From: Paenibacillus sp. UNC499MF | GTDB lineage: Bacteria; Bacillota; Bacilli; Paenibacillales; NBRC-103111 | Direction of reading: 5' to 3' | Assembly: GCF_900107975.1 (NCBI RefSeq) | Contig: NZ_FNVF01000008.1 | Location: 1-64,000 of the forward strand | DNA length: 64,000 nt | Part shown: positions 28,537 through 36,667 of the stretch, piece by piece | How positions within the stretch are numbered: the stretch's first letter is position 1 | Layout: the number at the start of each line of letters is the position of its first letter | Translations under genes and position numbers: made by a program | Notes under the pieces: generated by a model | The model's input: the letters and a program-made list of their open reading frames with translations, nothing else | Databases searched by the model: none | What the model was told of the DNA's origin: nothing

Positions 28537-28908
28537 GCGTCTGGTACGGCGTTTGATGCAGCGATTGGTCCGGTATTTATCCGGCGGTTGCACCGACATT
28601 AGTTGCGGCGTTTGACCGACATTGATACGGCGTTCGAGCCGACATTCATTCTGCGTCCGCTCCTCTGCCGGGCTTTAACGCCCCGGTCCCGGATGCGGTT
28701 TACTTGGCGCCAGCTCCCGGCCCATCTTCGGTTATCAGCTCCGGCTCCGCGGGTCCCGGAAGGAGTTGAAATCCCGCCTTCCGTTCCCTCTTCTAATAAT
28801 CGCGGATGCTCCCGCCGATATAAACGATAAGCGAATCCGGTCCGCCTTGACCGGCGTTTGTACGCATTCATACGTATCCCAAAACTCGAAACAGAAGAGG
28901 AACCCGAT

Positions 28909-30498
28909 ATGAAAACGAAGCTTTTATCTATGAAAATCATTCTGGCGGTTTTACTTCTCCTGCCCTTGTTTCCGGCAGGGCCCGCACGCGCGGGCCTGAC
29001 CTCCACTCCGTTTCCCGATGTGGACAGCGCCAAATACAGCTGGGCCGTCCAGTCCATCACCTTTATGGCCCAGAGCGGTATTTTGCAAGGGTATCCCGAC
29101 GGCACCTTCCAGCCCGGCCGCTACGTAAGCAAAGCGGAATGGTCGGTGATGGTTTACCGGCTGTTCGACAAATACCGGCCGAGCTTAAGAACGGACGTAT
29201 TAAATTACAGCAGGGCCTCGTACGGGGACGTCCCCGCTTCCCACTGGGCTTACCGGGAAATCAGCGATACGTTCGTAGGAGTCGCGGATACGACGGTCAC
29301 GTCCCGCAGCGGCACTCCCCTTTTCAATCCCGAGTACGCGTTTACCCGCTGGGATTTGGCTCTGATGCTGTACGGGCTCTACGGCATAAACGGAGGTCCG
29401 GAATCCACCAACGTATGCGGCGACATGAACCGGTTCAAGGATATTACGACCCGTCTGTTCAATACCGAGAATGAGCTGGAATCTTTCCGCAAAACGGACT
29501 CCCGCTACAATTCCGAGCTGCCCCCGGGCGGCATTTATCCGATTCTTTTCTTGAAAGAGGCGGACGGCACGTGCGGTGCCAATTACGACGACTACAGCGC
29601 ACTGGCCGCCAACTCGCTGCTTGAAGTCCATAAAACGGGGATTCTTACGGCGGACGCGAACGGGAAGTTTTATCCTTCGTCCAAGCTGACCCGCGCCGAG
29701 GCGGTAACGGTGCTCCACCGGATTCTCGACCACTTGAAGACGCAGGGGGTTCTCGGCAATTATTCCAGCATCAACCCTTCCGGCATTCTCCGTCCGGTTC
29801 CCATGCCGGCGCCTAAACCCGGCGAAGCCGCGGAAGGACCGGGACCGTTCGACCGCGATCTCCAGCGGGACGGCGAGTTCAACACGATCGTTTACCCGAA
29901 CGGGAAGAAATACATGCGGCTCGAGCTGACTTCCAAAGATGCCGTGGACCTGTACTTGTACATGAACGGGGACATCGCCTTCCTCCGTCAGGAAGAGCTG
30001 CCCCGGTACGTTCAGGTAGACCGCGTCAGCCAGATCGGCATCAAGTCCCAGAGCCGCAATCCGGAGAAACGTTCGCCGCTGGCCGCTTACCCGGCTACGC
30101 TAAAGGTGACGTTCCACGACGAGATTCCCGCGACGGGAACGGGGAACGGAACCGGTACGGGCAAGCCCGGCAAAGACAACGGAGGACAAACCGGCGGCGT
30201 GACGGCACCGCCCGGAGCGGCGGCCGTGCAGGACTTGAAGAGCCAGGGCGAGATCAACCGGACTTTTGCCCCGAACGGCTCCAAGTACATGAATGTTAAC
30301 CTGGTCTCCCAGGATAAAGTCGACGTTTATGTCCAGCTCGGGACAGGCACCGCTTTCCTTAAGCAGGAGGAGCTGCCGGCCAAGATCAACGTCCTGGGCA
30401 TGTCTTCCGTAACGGTCAGAACCCAGAGCCGCAATCCGGAGAAACGCACCAGCCAGCAGACCTATAACGCTTACCTGTATGTAACCTTCTCCAACTGA
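28909..30498 (+). CDS. S-layer homology (SLH) domain protein with duplicated C-terminal domain
   Basis: The 529-residue exported protein has a signal peptide ending near PARA-G. Three SLH repeats follow, for example SITFMAQSGILQGYPDGTFQPG and LEVHKTGILTADANGKFYPSSKLTRAEAVTVLHRI, which bind the pyruvylated secondary cell-wall polymer. After a Pro-rich linker, two ~88-residue copies of an unfamiliar domain occur, each with the motifs QEELP and QSRNPEKR, separated by a Gly/Thr-rich linker. The ATG at 28909 follows GAAGAGG. The ligand of the repeated domain is unknown. Confidence 0.88.
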   Translation: MKTKLLSMKIILAVLLLLPLFPAGPARAGLTSTPFPDVDSAKYSWAVQSITFMAQSGILQGYPDGTFQPGRYVSKAEWSVMVYRLFDKYRPSLRTDVLNYSRASYGDVPASHWAYREISDTFVGVADTTVTSRSGTPLFNPEYAFTRWDLALMLYGLYGINGGPESTNVCGDMNRFKDITTRLFNTENELESFRKTDSRYNSELPPGGIYPILFLKEADGTCGANYDDYSALAANSLLEVHKTGILTADANGKFYPSSKLTRAEAVTVLHRILDHLKTQGVLGNYSSINPSGILRPVPMPAPKPGEAAEGPGPFDRDLQRDGEFNTIVYPNGKKYMRLELTSKDAVDLYLYMNGDIAFLRQEELPRYVQVDRVSQIGIKSQSRNPEKRSPLAAYPATLKVTFHDEIPATGTGNGTGTGKPGKDNGGQTGGVTAPPGAAAVQDLKSQGEINRTFAPNGSKYMNVNLVSQDKVDVYVQLGTGTAFLKQEELPAKINVLGMSSVTVRTQSRNPEKRTSQQTYNAYLYVTFSN

Positions 30499-30628
30499 CA
30501 GGGCCGGTAACGACATATGCCGAAATGGAAAAGCCTGCGCAGGAACGGTAAAAGCATTTTTGATAGTATGGAAATGCCGATTTATGCCTGACAGAAGACA
30601 CTCAACAGAAAATTAAAAAGCCGGACAA

Positions 30629-30672
30629 TAAAAAAACGCAAGGTTCTCTTTTCGAGAACCTTGCGTTTTTGC
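30629..30672. terminator. Bidirectional terminator between the SLH and OhrR-like genes
   Basis: AACGCAAGGTTCTC (30635-30648) and GAGAACCTTGCGTT (30654-30667) are perfectly complementary over 14 bp with a 5-nt loop. An A-run precedes and a T-run follows, serving both convergent genes. Confidence 0.93.
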
Positions 30673-30815
30673 ATAGGCGACTTTGCGGCCGGTACGGAGC
30701 GGTGGCGGATTAATGCCGCTTCGTTCCCGTTATGGCGCGCATGTTCGACAGAAAATTGCTGTGCGTCAGCACGCCCAGGGACTGCGGATTAGCCCGGCGC
30801 CGGGTTTTTATCCGC

Positions 30816-31271
30816 CTACTCTTCGCTGTTGCGGTTAGCCTGGTTCACCGCCGCAAGCAGCCGCTTCACTTGCTCCAACAGCTCGCCGGCCTGCTCCTCG
30901 GTTCCGCCCGCGCGGGTCATCAGACGGGCCGGAATGCACGTGCTGGGCTGCTCCAGCGCGCGTCCTTTGTCCGTCAGCGTGATAACGACACTCCGCTCGT
31001 CGCGGCTGGATCGGGTACGCTTCAGGAGGCCGGAAGCTTCCATTCTTTTGAGCATCGGAGTCAGGGTGCCGGAATCGAGAAAGAGCCGTTCGCCGAGCTC
31101 TTTTACGGTCGATTCGTCTTTTTCCCACAGCACGAGCAGCACCAGATACTGAGGATACGTCAAGCCCAGCTCTTCAAGCATGGGGTGGTACATCCGCGTG
31201 ATTTCACGCGAACAGGCATATAACGCAAAGCAAAGCTGATTCTCAAGCCTAGGCTTGGATGGTGAATTCAT
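30816..31271 (-). CDS. OhrR-like MarR family regulator
   Basis: The 151-residue winged-helix regulator has the redox-sensing cysteine of the OhrR/MgrA/SarZ group (Cys14 in [10 protein letters not shown]), the recognition region [23 protein letters not shown] and the wing [17 protein letters not shown]. OhrR proteins derepress peroxide defence when this cysteine is oxidised by organic hydroperoxides. It lies 22 bp downstream of a glutathione peroxidase gene, so the pair is likely one autoregulated unit. Confidence 0.9.
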   Translation of the reverse strand: MNSPSKPRLENQLCFALYACSREITRMYHPMLEELGLTYPQYLVLLVLWEKDESTVKELGERLFLDSGTLTPMLKRMEASGLLKRTRSSRDERSVVITLTDKGRALEQPSTCIPARLMTRAGGTEEQAGELLEQVKRLLAAVNQANRNSEE

Positions 31272-31293
31272 AGGGCCTCAATCCTTATTCTGC

Positions 31294-31773
31294 TTATTCC
31301 GCCAGCAGCTTCTCGATATCTCCGGAAATTTTGGACGGAGCGGTCGTAGGCGCATACCGGCTGACCACGTCACCCGAACGGTTGACGAGAAACTTCGAGA
31401 AATTCCATTTGACCTCTTTGGACAAAATTCCGGCCGTATGGCGGGTTAAATATTGGAACAGCGGATGCGCGCCGCTTCCTTTGACATCGATTTTGGAGAA
31501 CATCGGAAACGTAACGCCGTAATTCACCTGGCAGAACTGCTCGATCTCCTCATCGGAACCCGGCTCCTGCTCCATAAACTGGTTGCTCGGGAATCCGAGT
31601 ACAACAAGACCTTGATCCTTGTAGGCGTCATACAGCTCCTGCAATCCTTGATACTGCGGGGTAAAGCCGCATTTGCTCGCCGTGTTGACGATGAGCAGCA
31701 CTTTGCCCTTATAGTCTTCGAGCGGTTGTTCTTCTCCGTTAATCCGTTGAGCCGTAAACTCATACACACCCAT
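31294..31773 (-). CDS. Glutathione peroxidase family thiol peroxidase
   Basis: The 159-residue thioredoxin-fold peroxidase has the peroxidatic Cys35 in TASKCGFTPQY (cysteine, not selenocysteine), GFPSNQFMEQEPG with the catalytic Gln, and VKWNFSKFLV with the catalytic Trp and Asn. Bacterial homologues usually take electrons from thioredoxin. The second ATG (31773) is chosen because GGGAGG is 8 nt upstream of it. It is co-transcribed with the OhrR-like regulator. Confidence 0.93.
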   Translation of the reverse strand: MGVYEFTAQRINGEEQPLEDYKGKVLLIVNTASKCGFTPQYQGLQELYDAYKDQGLVVLGFPSNQFMEQEPGSDEEIEQFCQVNYGVTFPMFSKIDVKGSGAHPLFQYLTRHTAGILSKEVKWNFSKFLVNRSGDVVSRYAPTTAPSKISGDIEKLLAE

Positions 31774-31808
31774 CTTCATAACCTCCCGGGTTTATTCGAC
31801 TGTTTCCA

Positions 31809-31827
31809 TTAAATTGTGCAAAATTAA
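31809..31827 (-). promoter_or_regulatory. Possible OhrR operator upstream of the peroxidase gene
   Basis: TTAAATTGTGCAAAATTAA is an imperfect inverted repeat of the AT-rich type bound by OhrR. It sits about 35 bp before the start codon, next to a candidate TTTAGA-18-TTTAAT promoter on the minus strand. Confidence 0.4.
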
Positions 31828-32015
31828 AACATCTAAAATCAATATACGTCTGCGGGAAGAAAAAGTCAAATCACCTTAGGAATGGATGTGCCTGACGCTG
31901 GCGCTGCCGCTTCCTGCCTCCTGCCTCGTGCGGGGTATTTTCGCCGGAACCGGTACCCGTTCATTCAAAGTCCGGGCCGGCGTGTCCATGCGGCGATGTC
32001 TCCCCTCTGCGGCTT

Positions 32016-32753
32016 TTACACGCTGAAAGTCAGCTTCGCCGCTTCATGGATCGTGGTGCCCGAATGAATGCCGGTCAGAATCCTTTTCATGGAACCCGGC
32101 TTGTCGAAGTTAAACACGTGAATGGGCATTCCGTAATCCCGTGCCAAAATAAAAGCGGACTGGTCCATCACCCGCAGATCGCGCTGAAGCACGTCGTTGT
32201 AATGCAGCGTTTCGTACATGCGGGCATCTTCGTGCACGTTGGGATCTTTGTCGTAAACGCCGTCCGCCCCCTGCTTCGCGACCAGGATGGCGTCGCAGTT
32301 CACTTCGATGGCCCTCTGAACGGATGGATAATCCGTCGTGACGAAGGGCTGGCCGTTGCCTCCCGCGAAGATGACGATATAGCCTTTTTCCAGATGGTGG
32401 ATCGCTCTCAGCCGTATATACGGCTCCGCCAATGACGAAACGGGAATCGCGGTCATGACGCGTATCTCGGCATTCGTTCTCGCTTTCAGCACACCGCGCA
32501 GCATCAGGCTGTTAATGACCGTAGCCAGCGTGCCGATGTTATCGGCCTCCGCCCGCTCGATGCCCCAGTTCTCTCCCATATTGCCGCGGAAAATGTTGCC
32601 GCCGCCGATCACCAGCGACACTTCGACGCCCAGCTCCAGCACCGACAAAATTTCACGGGCGATATGCTCCAGCCTCTCCGGGTCGAACCCGAAATCGCCG
32701 CTCCCGGCTACCGCTCCTCCGCTCAGCTTGATCAATACGCGTTTGTACTTCAT
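32016..32753 (-). CDS. UMP kinase paralogue (PyrH family)
   Basis: The 245-residue amino-acid-kinase-fold protein begins YKRVLIKLSGGAVAG and has VIGGGNIFRG, AEADNIGTLATVINSL, EPYIRLRAIHHLEKG and DAILVAKQGADGVYDKDP, the UMP-kinase signature set. It departs from typical PyrH in places (FAGGNGQPFVTTDYPSVQ). It is not next to tsf or frr, where the housekeeping pyrH normally lies, so a second copy elsewhere in the genome is expected. The ATG at 32753 has GGAGGTGAAGGG before it. The leader contains a short ORF and a terminator. Confidence 0.87.
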   Translation of the reverse strand: MKYKRVLIKLSGGAVAGSGDFGFDPERLEHIAREILSVLELGVEVSLVIGGGNIFRGNMGENWGIERAEADNIGTLATVINSLMLRGVLKARTNAEIRVMTAIPVSSLAEPYIRLRAIHHLEKGYIVIFAGGNGQPFVTTDYPSVQRAIEVNCDAILVAKQGADGVYDKDPNVHEDARMYETLHYNDVLQRDLRVMDQSAFILARDYGMPIHVFNFDKPGSMKRILTGIHSGTTIHEAAKLTFSV

Positions 32754-32767
32754 CCCTTCACCTCCGG

Positions 32768-32807
32768 AAAAAATAAAAAACACCAAAGCCTGAACGGCCT
32801 CAGTGTT
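32768..32807 (-). terminator. Attenuator-like terminator before the UMP-kinase paralogue
   Basis: On the minus strand AACACTGAGGCC (32807-32796) pairs over 12 positions (some G-U) with GGCTTTGGTGTT (32790-32779), followed by a T-run interrupted by one A. It ends about 15 nt before the start codon region. The promoter lies upstream at 32899-32927. Confidence 0.8.
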
Positions 32808-32865
32808 CCAAACAGGAAATAAGAAACGATGTGAACTTCTGGACGTTCCGGTTACACCGCTTCAT
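32800..32865 (-). CDS. Putative 21-codon leader peptide
   Basis: The minus-strand ATG at 32865 follows GAAAGGTGTGGGGAT and opens a frame encoding MKRCNRNVQKFTSFLISCLE plus H, stopping at TGA inside the 5' arm of the terminator. The last third of the frame is U-rich (TCGTTTCTTATTTCCTGTTT). A ribosome close behind polymerase would cover the terminator arm. No amino acid is strongly repeated, which argues against classical amino-acid attenuation. Confidence 0.5.
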   Translation of the reverse strand: MKRCNRNVQKFTSFLISCLEH

Positions 32866-32898
32866 ATCCCCACACCTTTCCCAATGTCTCAATAAACT

Positions 32899-32927
32899 AT
32901 TATAAGCGTATGAGCAAAGATAGCAAA
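32899..32927 (-). promoter_or_regulatory. Promoter of the UMP-kinase paralogue
   Basis: The minus strand has TTTGCT (32927-32922), a 17-bp spacer and TATAAT (32904-32899), giving a leader of about 140 nt. Confidence 0.7.
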
Positions 32928-32963
32928 CATGAACGCGGCCCGCCGGATTTCATCATGAAAAAT

Positions 32964-33407
32964 TTACAAAACGGATTCCTTCAAAGGCAGAATCGGGGCC
33001 TGAGCGAGCGGCGAGGACAAGACAACGAGCGTGGATGGCTTGCCGAATTCCATAGACGCGTCGATAAAAGTCTCCAGCTCGCGGACGGAGCTTGTCACCA
33101 GTTTGGTCAAATAGCTGTAAGGCCCCGCGATACGGTGACATTCGGCAACCTCCGGAACCTGACGGACAAATTCCACATACCTGCGGCAGTGCTCCGTTTC
33201 CATGAGGATATAGGCGATGACCGCCTTGCCTACGGCTTCGGGAGAAACGACGGCGCGGTACCCCGTCAAAACTCCCTTATCCTCCAGGCGCCGGACCCGC
33301 TCGGCCGCCGCCGGCGACGTAAGCCCCACCAGCTTGCCGAGCTCCGTCATACTCATTCTCCCGTTCTCCTGAAGCAGCGCGAGTATGCTGCGGTCTGTAT
33401 GATCCAA
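32964..33407 (-). CDS. Lrp/AsnC family transcriptional regulator
   Basis: The 147-residue protein has an N-terminal helix-turn-helix (DHTDRSILALLQENGRMSMTELGKLVGLTSPAAAERVRRL) and a RAM ligand domain (AYILMETEHCRRYVEFV, AGPYSYLTKLVTSSVRELETFI). Such regulators sense amino acids as octamers. The start is a TTG at 33407 with GGGGGAGTGAGAG upstream. Its target is not evident; the divergent neighbour is an isochorismatase-family hydrolase. Confidence 0.9.
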   Translation of the reverse strand: MDHTDRSILALLQENGRMSMTELGKLVGLTSPAAAERVRRLEDKGVLTGYRAVVSPEAVGKAVIAYILMETEHCRRYVEFVRQVPEVAECHRIAGPYSYLTKLVTSSVRELETFIDASMEFGKPSTLVVLSSPLAQAPILPLKESVL

Positions 33408-33560
33408 CTCTCACTCCCCCTGTTCTTTCTTTTTTAAAACAGAGCCGTCCTAAAGCTTTCAAAGTCAAAGTGAACGGATTCTTTTCCTTTCAGTATAACC
33501 TGTAATTCCGGCGCTCGGGCAAGTAAAATGAATACCAATCACGAAGGGAGCTGTTTAACG

Positions 33561-34121
33561 ATGCACCTGACTCATAAAGCGGTCCTGCTTGTTATCGATG
33601 TCCAGAAGGCGTTTGACGATCCGCGCTGGGGCAGGCGGAACAACCCGGAAGCGGAGAGCAATATCGCTCTTCTGCTGAAAGCCTGGAGAGAGACCGGGCG
33701 GCCGATTATTCATGTTCACCATATCGGGGCAACGCCGCAGTCCCTGTTCCGGGCCGGAAGCGCTTCGGTAGACCCCAAGCCGGAGGCGGTGCCTCTGCCT
33801 TACGAAGCCGTTATCCGCAAGTCGGTGAACAGCGCCTTCATCGGCACGGATCTGGAGGCCCGGCTCCGCCTGCTCGGCTGCACCGAGGTGGTCGTCACCG
33901 GCCTCACGACCAACCACTGCGTGGAGACGACCTGCCGCATGGCCGGGAACCTCGGGTTCCGTACGATTCTCGCAGCCGACGCTGCGGCGACTTTTGACCG
34001 TACGGGCCCCGACGGACGCCTGCATGCGGCCGAGGACATCCACGCGATAACGCTGGCGAACCTGCACGGCGAGTTCGCCGAGTTCGCGGACACCCGCACC
34101 CTGCTGGATGCGGTGAAGTGA
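33561..34121 (+). CDS. Isochorismatase-family cysteine hydrolase
   Basis: The 186-residue enzyme has the catalytic triad of the family: Asp in LLVIDVQKAF, Lys in VIRKSVNSAF and Cys in TTNHCVETTCRMAGNLGF. These enzymes hydrolyse amides such as nicotinamide or N-carbamoyl compounds; the substrate here is unknown. The ATG at 33561 has GAAGGGAG upstream; an ATG at 33528 lacks a good site. Confidence 0.88.
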   Translation: MHLTHKAVLLVIDVQKAFDDPRWGRRNNPEAESNIALLLKAWRETGRPIIHVHHIGATPQSLFRAGSASVDPKPEAVPLPYEAVIRKSVNSAFIGTDLEARLRLLGCTEVVVTGLTTNHCVETTCRMAGNLGFRTILAADAAATFDRTGPDGRLHAAEDIHAITLANLHGEFAEFADTRTLLDAVK

Positions 34122-34353
34122 TCGTGCCAGCCGCCTGCCTCTCAGCGCTTAGGTATGCGTGCACGCCCTGGATCTTTTCTTCTTTTAGATGATAAAAAGT
34201 CCATGGCGTGTATGATTAAAGCAGCGAATGTTTTACGGGGCGGATGACTCTCATCTTTAATTGTTTACAGGGAGAGATATAAACGCACGATACCCGGATA
34301 AGCACCCTGATGCTTACAACCGAAGACATCCTTATTGCAGAGAAGGTGAACGT

Positions 34354-34821
34354 ATGAAAAGAGGGATCAGCTTTCTGCTGCCCAATCTTTATGGAGCTCC
34401 GCTTGCCGACTTGCTGTCCCCCGTTGATCTTACCGCATACAATTGGCTGGTTGATGGCGTAGAATCCTATATCATTGAAGAAGATACGCTAGGGGGGCCG
34501 CTTTTCCCGAATTCCATCGAAACGATAGACGGCGGCCGTTTCAAGGAACGGATCGGCACCGGCAGGCATTACCTGATTTTCGTGGATATCAAAGCGTTTC
34601 CGGCAGGCTCAAAGGTGCACGAGGTTGAAGATTACGGGCAGTTTACGAGCTCCGGCTGCGAGCTTGCCCTGATTATCGTGGATTCGGTTTATGCCGCTCT
34701 CTACTGCAAGGATCAAGAGCTTCTGGCCCGTCTTAAGGAAAATGCCGTCCGGCAGGGCTACGAAGATGTCGCCTACATCACGGACGACAACGATTTCCGA
34801 ACAAGATTGGCGGCGTTTTAG
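34354..34821 (+). CDS. DUF2691 family protein
   Basis: The 155-residue soluble protein begins MKRGISFLLPNLYGAPLADL. It contains the segments YLIFVDIKAFPAGSKV and SSGCELALIIVDSVYAALYCKD, which match the DUF2691 pattern as I recall it. No function is known for the family. The ATG at 34354 is preceded by AGAAGGTGAACGT; the frame upstream of it lacks a start signal. Confidence 0.75.
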   Translation: MKRGISFLLPNLYGAPLADLLSPVDLTAYNWLVDGVESYIIEEDTLGGPLFPNSIETIDGGRFKERIGTGRHYLIFVDIKAFPAGSKVHEVEDYGQFTSSGCELALIIVDSVYAALYCKDQELLARLKENAVRQGYEDVAYITDDNDFRTRLAAF

Positions 34822-34952
34822 CTCCGGCGACCAAAGTACTTTCCCTCAGGCAGATGTTCCCGAAGGGAAACGGCGGAACGAAACAACGGAAAATATGCGC
34901 GGAGCGGCAGAGTTCCAACTCTTCAGTGGCTCCAAGGGCAGACTCCATGCAC

Positions 34953-34988
34953 AAAAAAGCGGTCCCGGTCATCCGGAACCGCTTTTCC
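34953..34988. terminator. Bidirectional terminator between DUF2691 and MFS genes
   Basis: AAAAGCGGTCCCGG (34955-34968) pairs with CCGGAACCGCTTTT (34973-34986) with one internal mismatch and a TCAT loop. A and T runs flank it on both sides. Confidence 0.88.
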
Positions 34989-35012
34989 TTTTATAAACGC
35001 CGTTTACCGGCA

Positions 35013-36206
35013 TCACGCCGTATGAACGGTCTTGGCCGCTTTGCTGTCCAGCGCCTGAAGGACGTGGAGGCCGACAAATCCGCAAAGCCCGATCAGCCCG
35101 TAAATCATCCACGGCCAAATTGTGCCGCCGTACTCCCCGATCAGCCACGTGCCCAGGTAGTTGCCGATCGTCCCGCCCACCGCGTAAGAGAGCCCGAAAG
35201 CGCCGTAGAAGGCACCCGTATCCTCGTTCATGCTGTACTCCGCGATCGCAATGTCCACTCCCGGCAGCACAAACGTCTCGCCCGAGGTAAACACCAGTAC
35301 GCAAAGCAGGACCCAGAGTACCGAAGGAACCCACGGAACCGCGAGCAGGCCCAGCCCGATAATCAGCATGCCGTATTTGACGATCACGGCCGCCGGCTTC
35401 CGCTGAAAAACACCCCGCAGCAGAAACATAAACAGAACCGCGTACAGTCCGTTGAAAATTACGACACTGCTGACGAGTCGTTCGTTTTCACTCAGCCGGT
35501 AAACTTCGAGCGGCAGCGAGACGGACAACTGCGTAAACATGATCCAGAACATCGCCATTGCACCTGAAAACGCGAGAAACGGTCTGTTGCGAAGTACTTT
35601 TTTGTAGCTGTCGAGCATTTTGGCCGAGTGCCGGCCTCTCGGAAAGCTTTTGGCTTGTCCCAGAAGCAGCACCGAAACCAGGAGAAATAAAACGCTTCCG
35701 AAAAGCATCGGATACGACGTATGGAAACTGACGAGAATCCCTCCCGTTACGGCTCCCAGAACCGCGCCCGCGTTCAGCGCCTGATTGAAGTAAGTGAACG
35801 CACGCCTTCTCAGAACATGCGGCAGGTTGCCGAACAGCGATTTGATGGACGGTTCGTACATGGCCGGGCCTATACCGATAAAGCAAGCGGCGAGCACAAG
35901 TCCGCCGAAGCTGTCCAGCGCGTAAATCCCCAGGTACCCGAGCGCAGCCAGAAAAGTCCCCGCTACCAGCATCGTGCTGTAGCCGATGCGGTCTCCGATC
36001 ATGCCGGAAAAGAGCGGCACCACCTGGTTGATCAGCAGAGCAACCGTCAAAACGGTTCCGGACTGCCACGCGGGAAACTGCAGCGTATGAGTCAGATAGA
36101 CGGCCAGAAACGTAAACACGGAAAACCGGCCCATGTTAATGCAGACGGTGGCGGCTATGATTTTCCGGGCGAATGAGGGCAGAGTGAGGCTGTTTGTGTC
36201 GTGCAT
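35013..36206 (-). CDS. MFS transporter
   Basis: The 397-residue protein has about twelve helices, the loop motif GMIGDRIGYSTMLVAG after helix 2, and a C-terminal half with VFTSGETFVLPGVDIAIAEYS. The drug-efflux type DHA1 is likely, but the substrate is unknown. The ATG at 36206 is preceded by GGAAGGAGACG; the open frame beyond it runs into the tRNA gene and is not coding. Confidence 0.85.
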   Translation of the reverse strand: MHDTNSLTLPSFARKIIAATVCINMGRFSVFTFLAVYLTHTLQFPAWQSGTVLTVALLINQVVPLFSGMIGDRIGYSTMLVAGTFLAALGYLGIYALDSFGGLVLAACFIGIGPAMYEPSIKSLFGNLPHVLRRRAFTYFNQALNAGAVLGAVTGGILVSFHTSYPMLFGSVLFLLVSVLLLGQAKSFPRGRHSAKMLDSYKKVLRNRPFLAFSGAMAMFWIMFTQLSVSLPLEVYRLSENERLVSSVVIFNGLYAVLFMFLLRGVFQRKPAAVIVKYGMLIIGLGLLAVPWVPSVLWVLLCVLVFTSGETFVLPGVDIAIAEYSMNEDTGAFYGAFGLSYAVGGTIGNYLGTWLIGEYGGTIWPWMIYGLIGLCGFVGLHVLQALDSKAAKTVHTA

Positions 36207-36291
36207 GGCGATAACGTCTCCTTCCGGCTGATGGGAATCTGGCTGACTGCGGCCGTACGGCTCGTGGAATCGGAAACAATCCGGACAATAT

Positions 36292-36326
36292 AAAAACGCG
36301 ACCCCTCGAAAGCGAGAAACCGCGTT
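36292..36326 (-). terminator. Terminator downstream of tRNA-Thr
   Basis: AACGCG (36295-36300) pairs with CGCGTT (36321-36326), with CTCG/CGAG inside, and U5 follows on the minus strand. It separates the tRNA from the MFS gene. Confidence 0.8.
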
Positions 36327-36347
36327 ATTCCAATGGTTGTATAAAGA

Positions 36348-36419
36348 TGCTGGTGAAGGGAATTGAACCCCCGGCCTACGCATTACGAGTGCGTTGCTCT
36401 ACCCCTGAGCTACACCAGC
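36348..36419 (-). tRNA. tRNA-Thr (anticodon CGT)
   Basis: Read on the minus strand, the acceptor stem pairs GCTGGTG with CACCAGC. The D arm is GCTC..GAGC, the anticodon stem ACGCA/TGCGT closes the loop CTCGTAA (anticodon CGT), and the T loop is TTCAATT. The discriminator base is A. CCA is not encoded. Length is 72 nt. Confidence 0.97.
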
Positions 36420-36667
36420 ATATTCCGAAGCGAATCGTGCCGGGCAAAACCGACATGTATAAGAATATACCCGCCTGCAAAAATTGTCAAGACTCTTTCC
36501 GACCTCTTTCGGCTGACAAAAACAGGATCCGACAAACTTGTCCCGATCCCCTTCTTTTCAGGAAAAAACAGCCATGTTCCTCCCCGTTTGAAGTCCGTAT
36601 CCGATGTGATATACTAAATACAAACACATGTTCTGTTTTCTATTCTGAAACGGGAAGGTAACCGGTT

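Noticed and set aside
32753-32892. T-box riboswitch in the UMP-kinase leader
   Set aside because: No AGGGTGGNACCGCG-type T-box sequence and too short a leader; the gene is not amino-acid related.
36348-36383. N-terminal extension of the MFS protein into the tRNA
   Set aside because: The tRNA-Thr and its terminator occupy this stretch; the real start at 36206 has a ribosome binding site.
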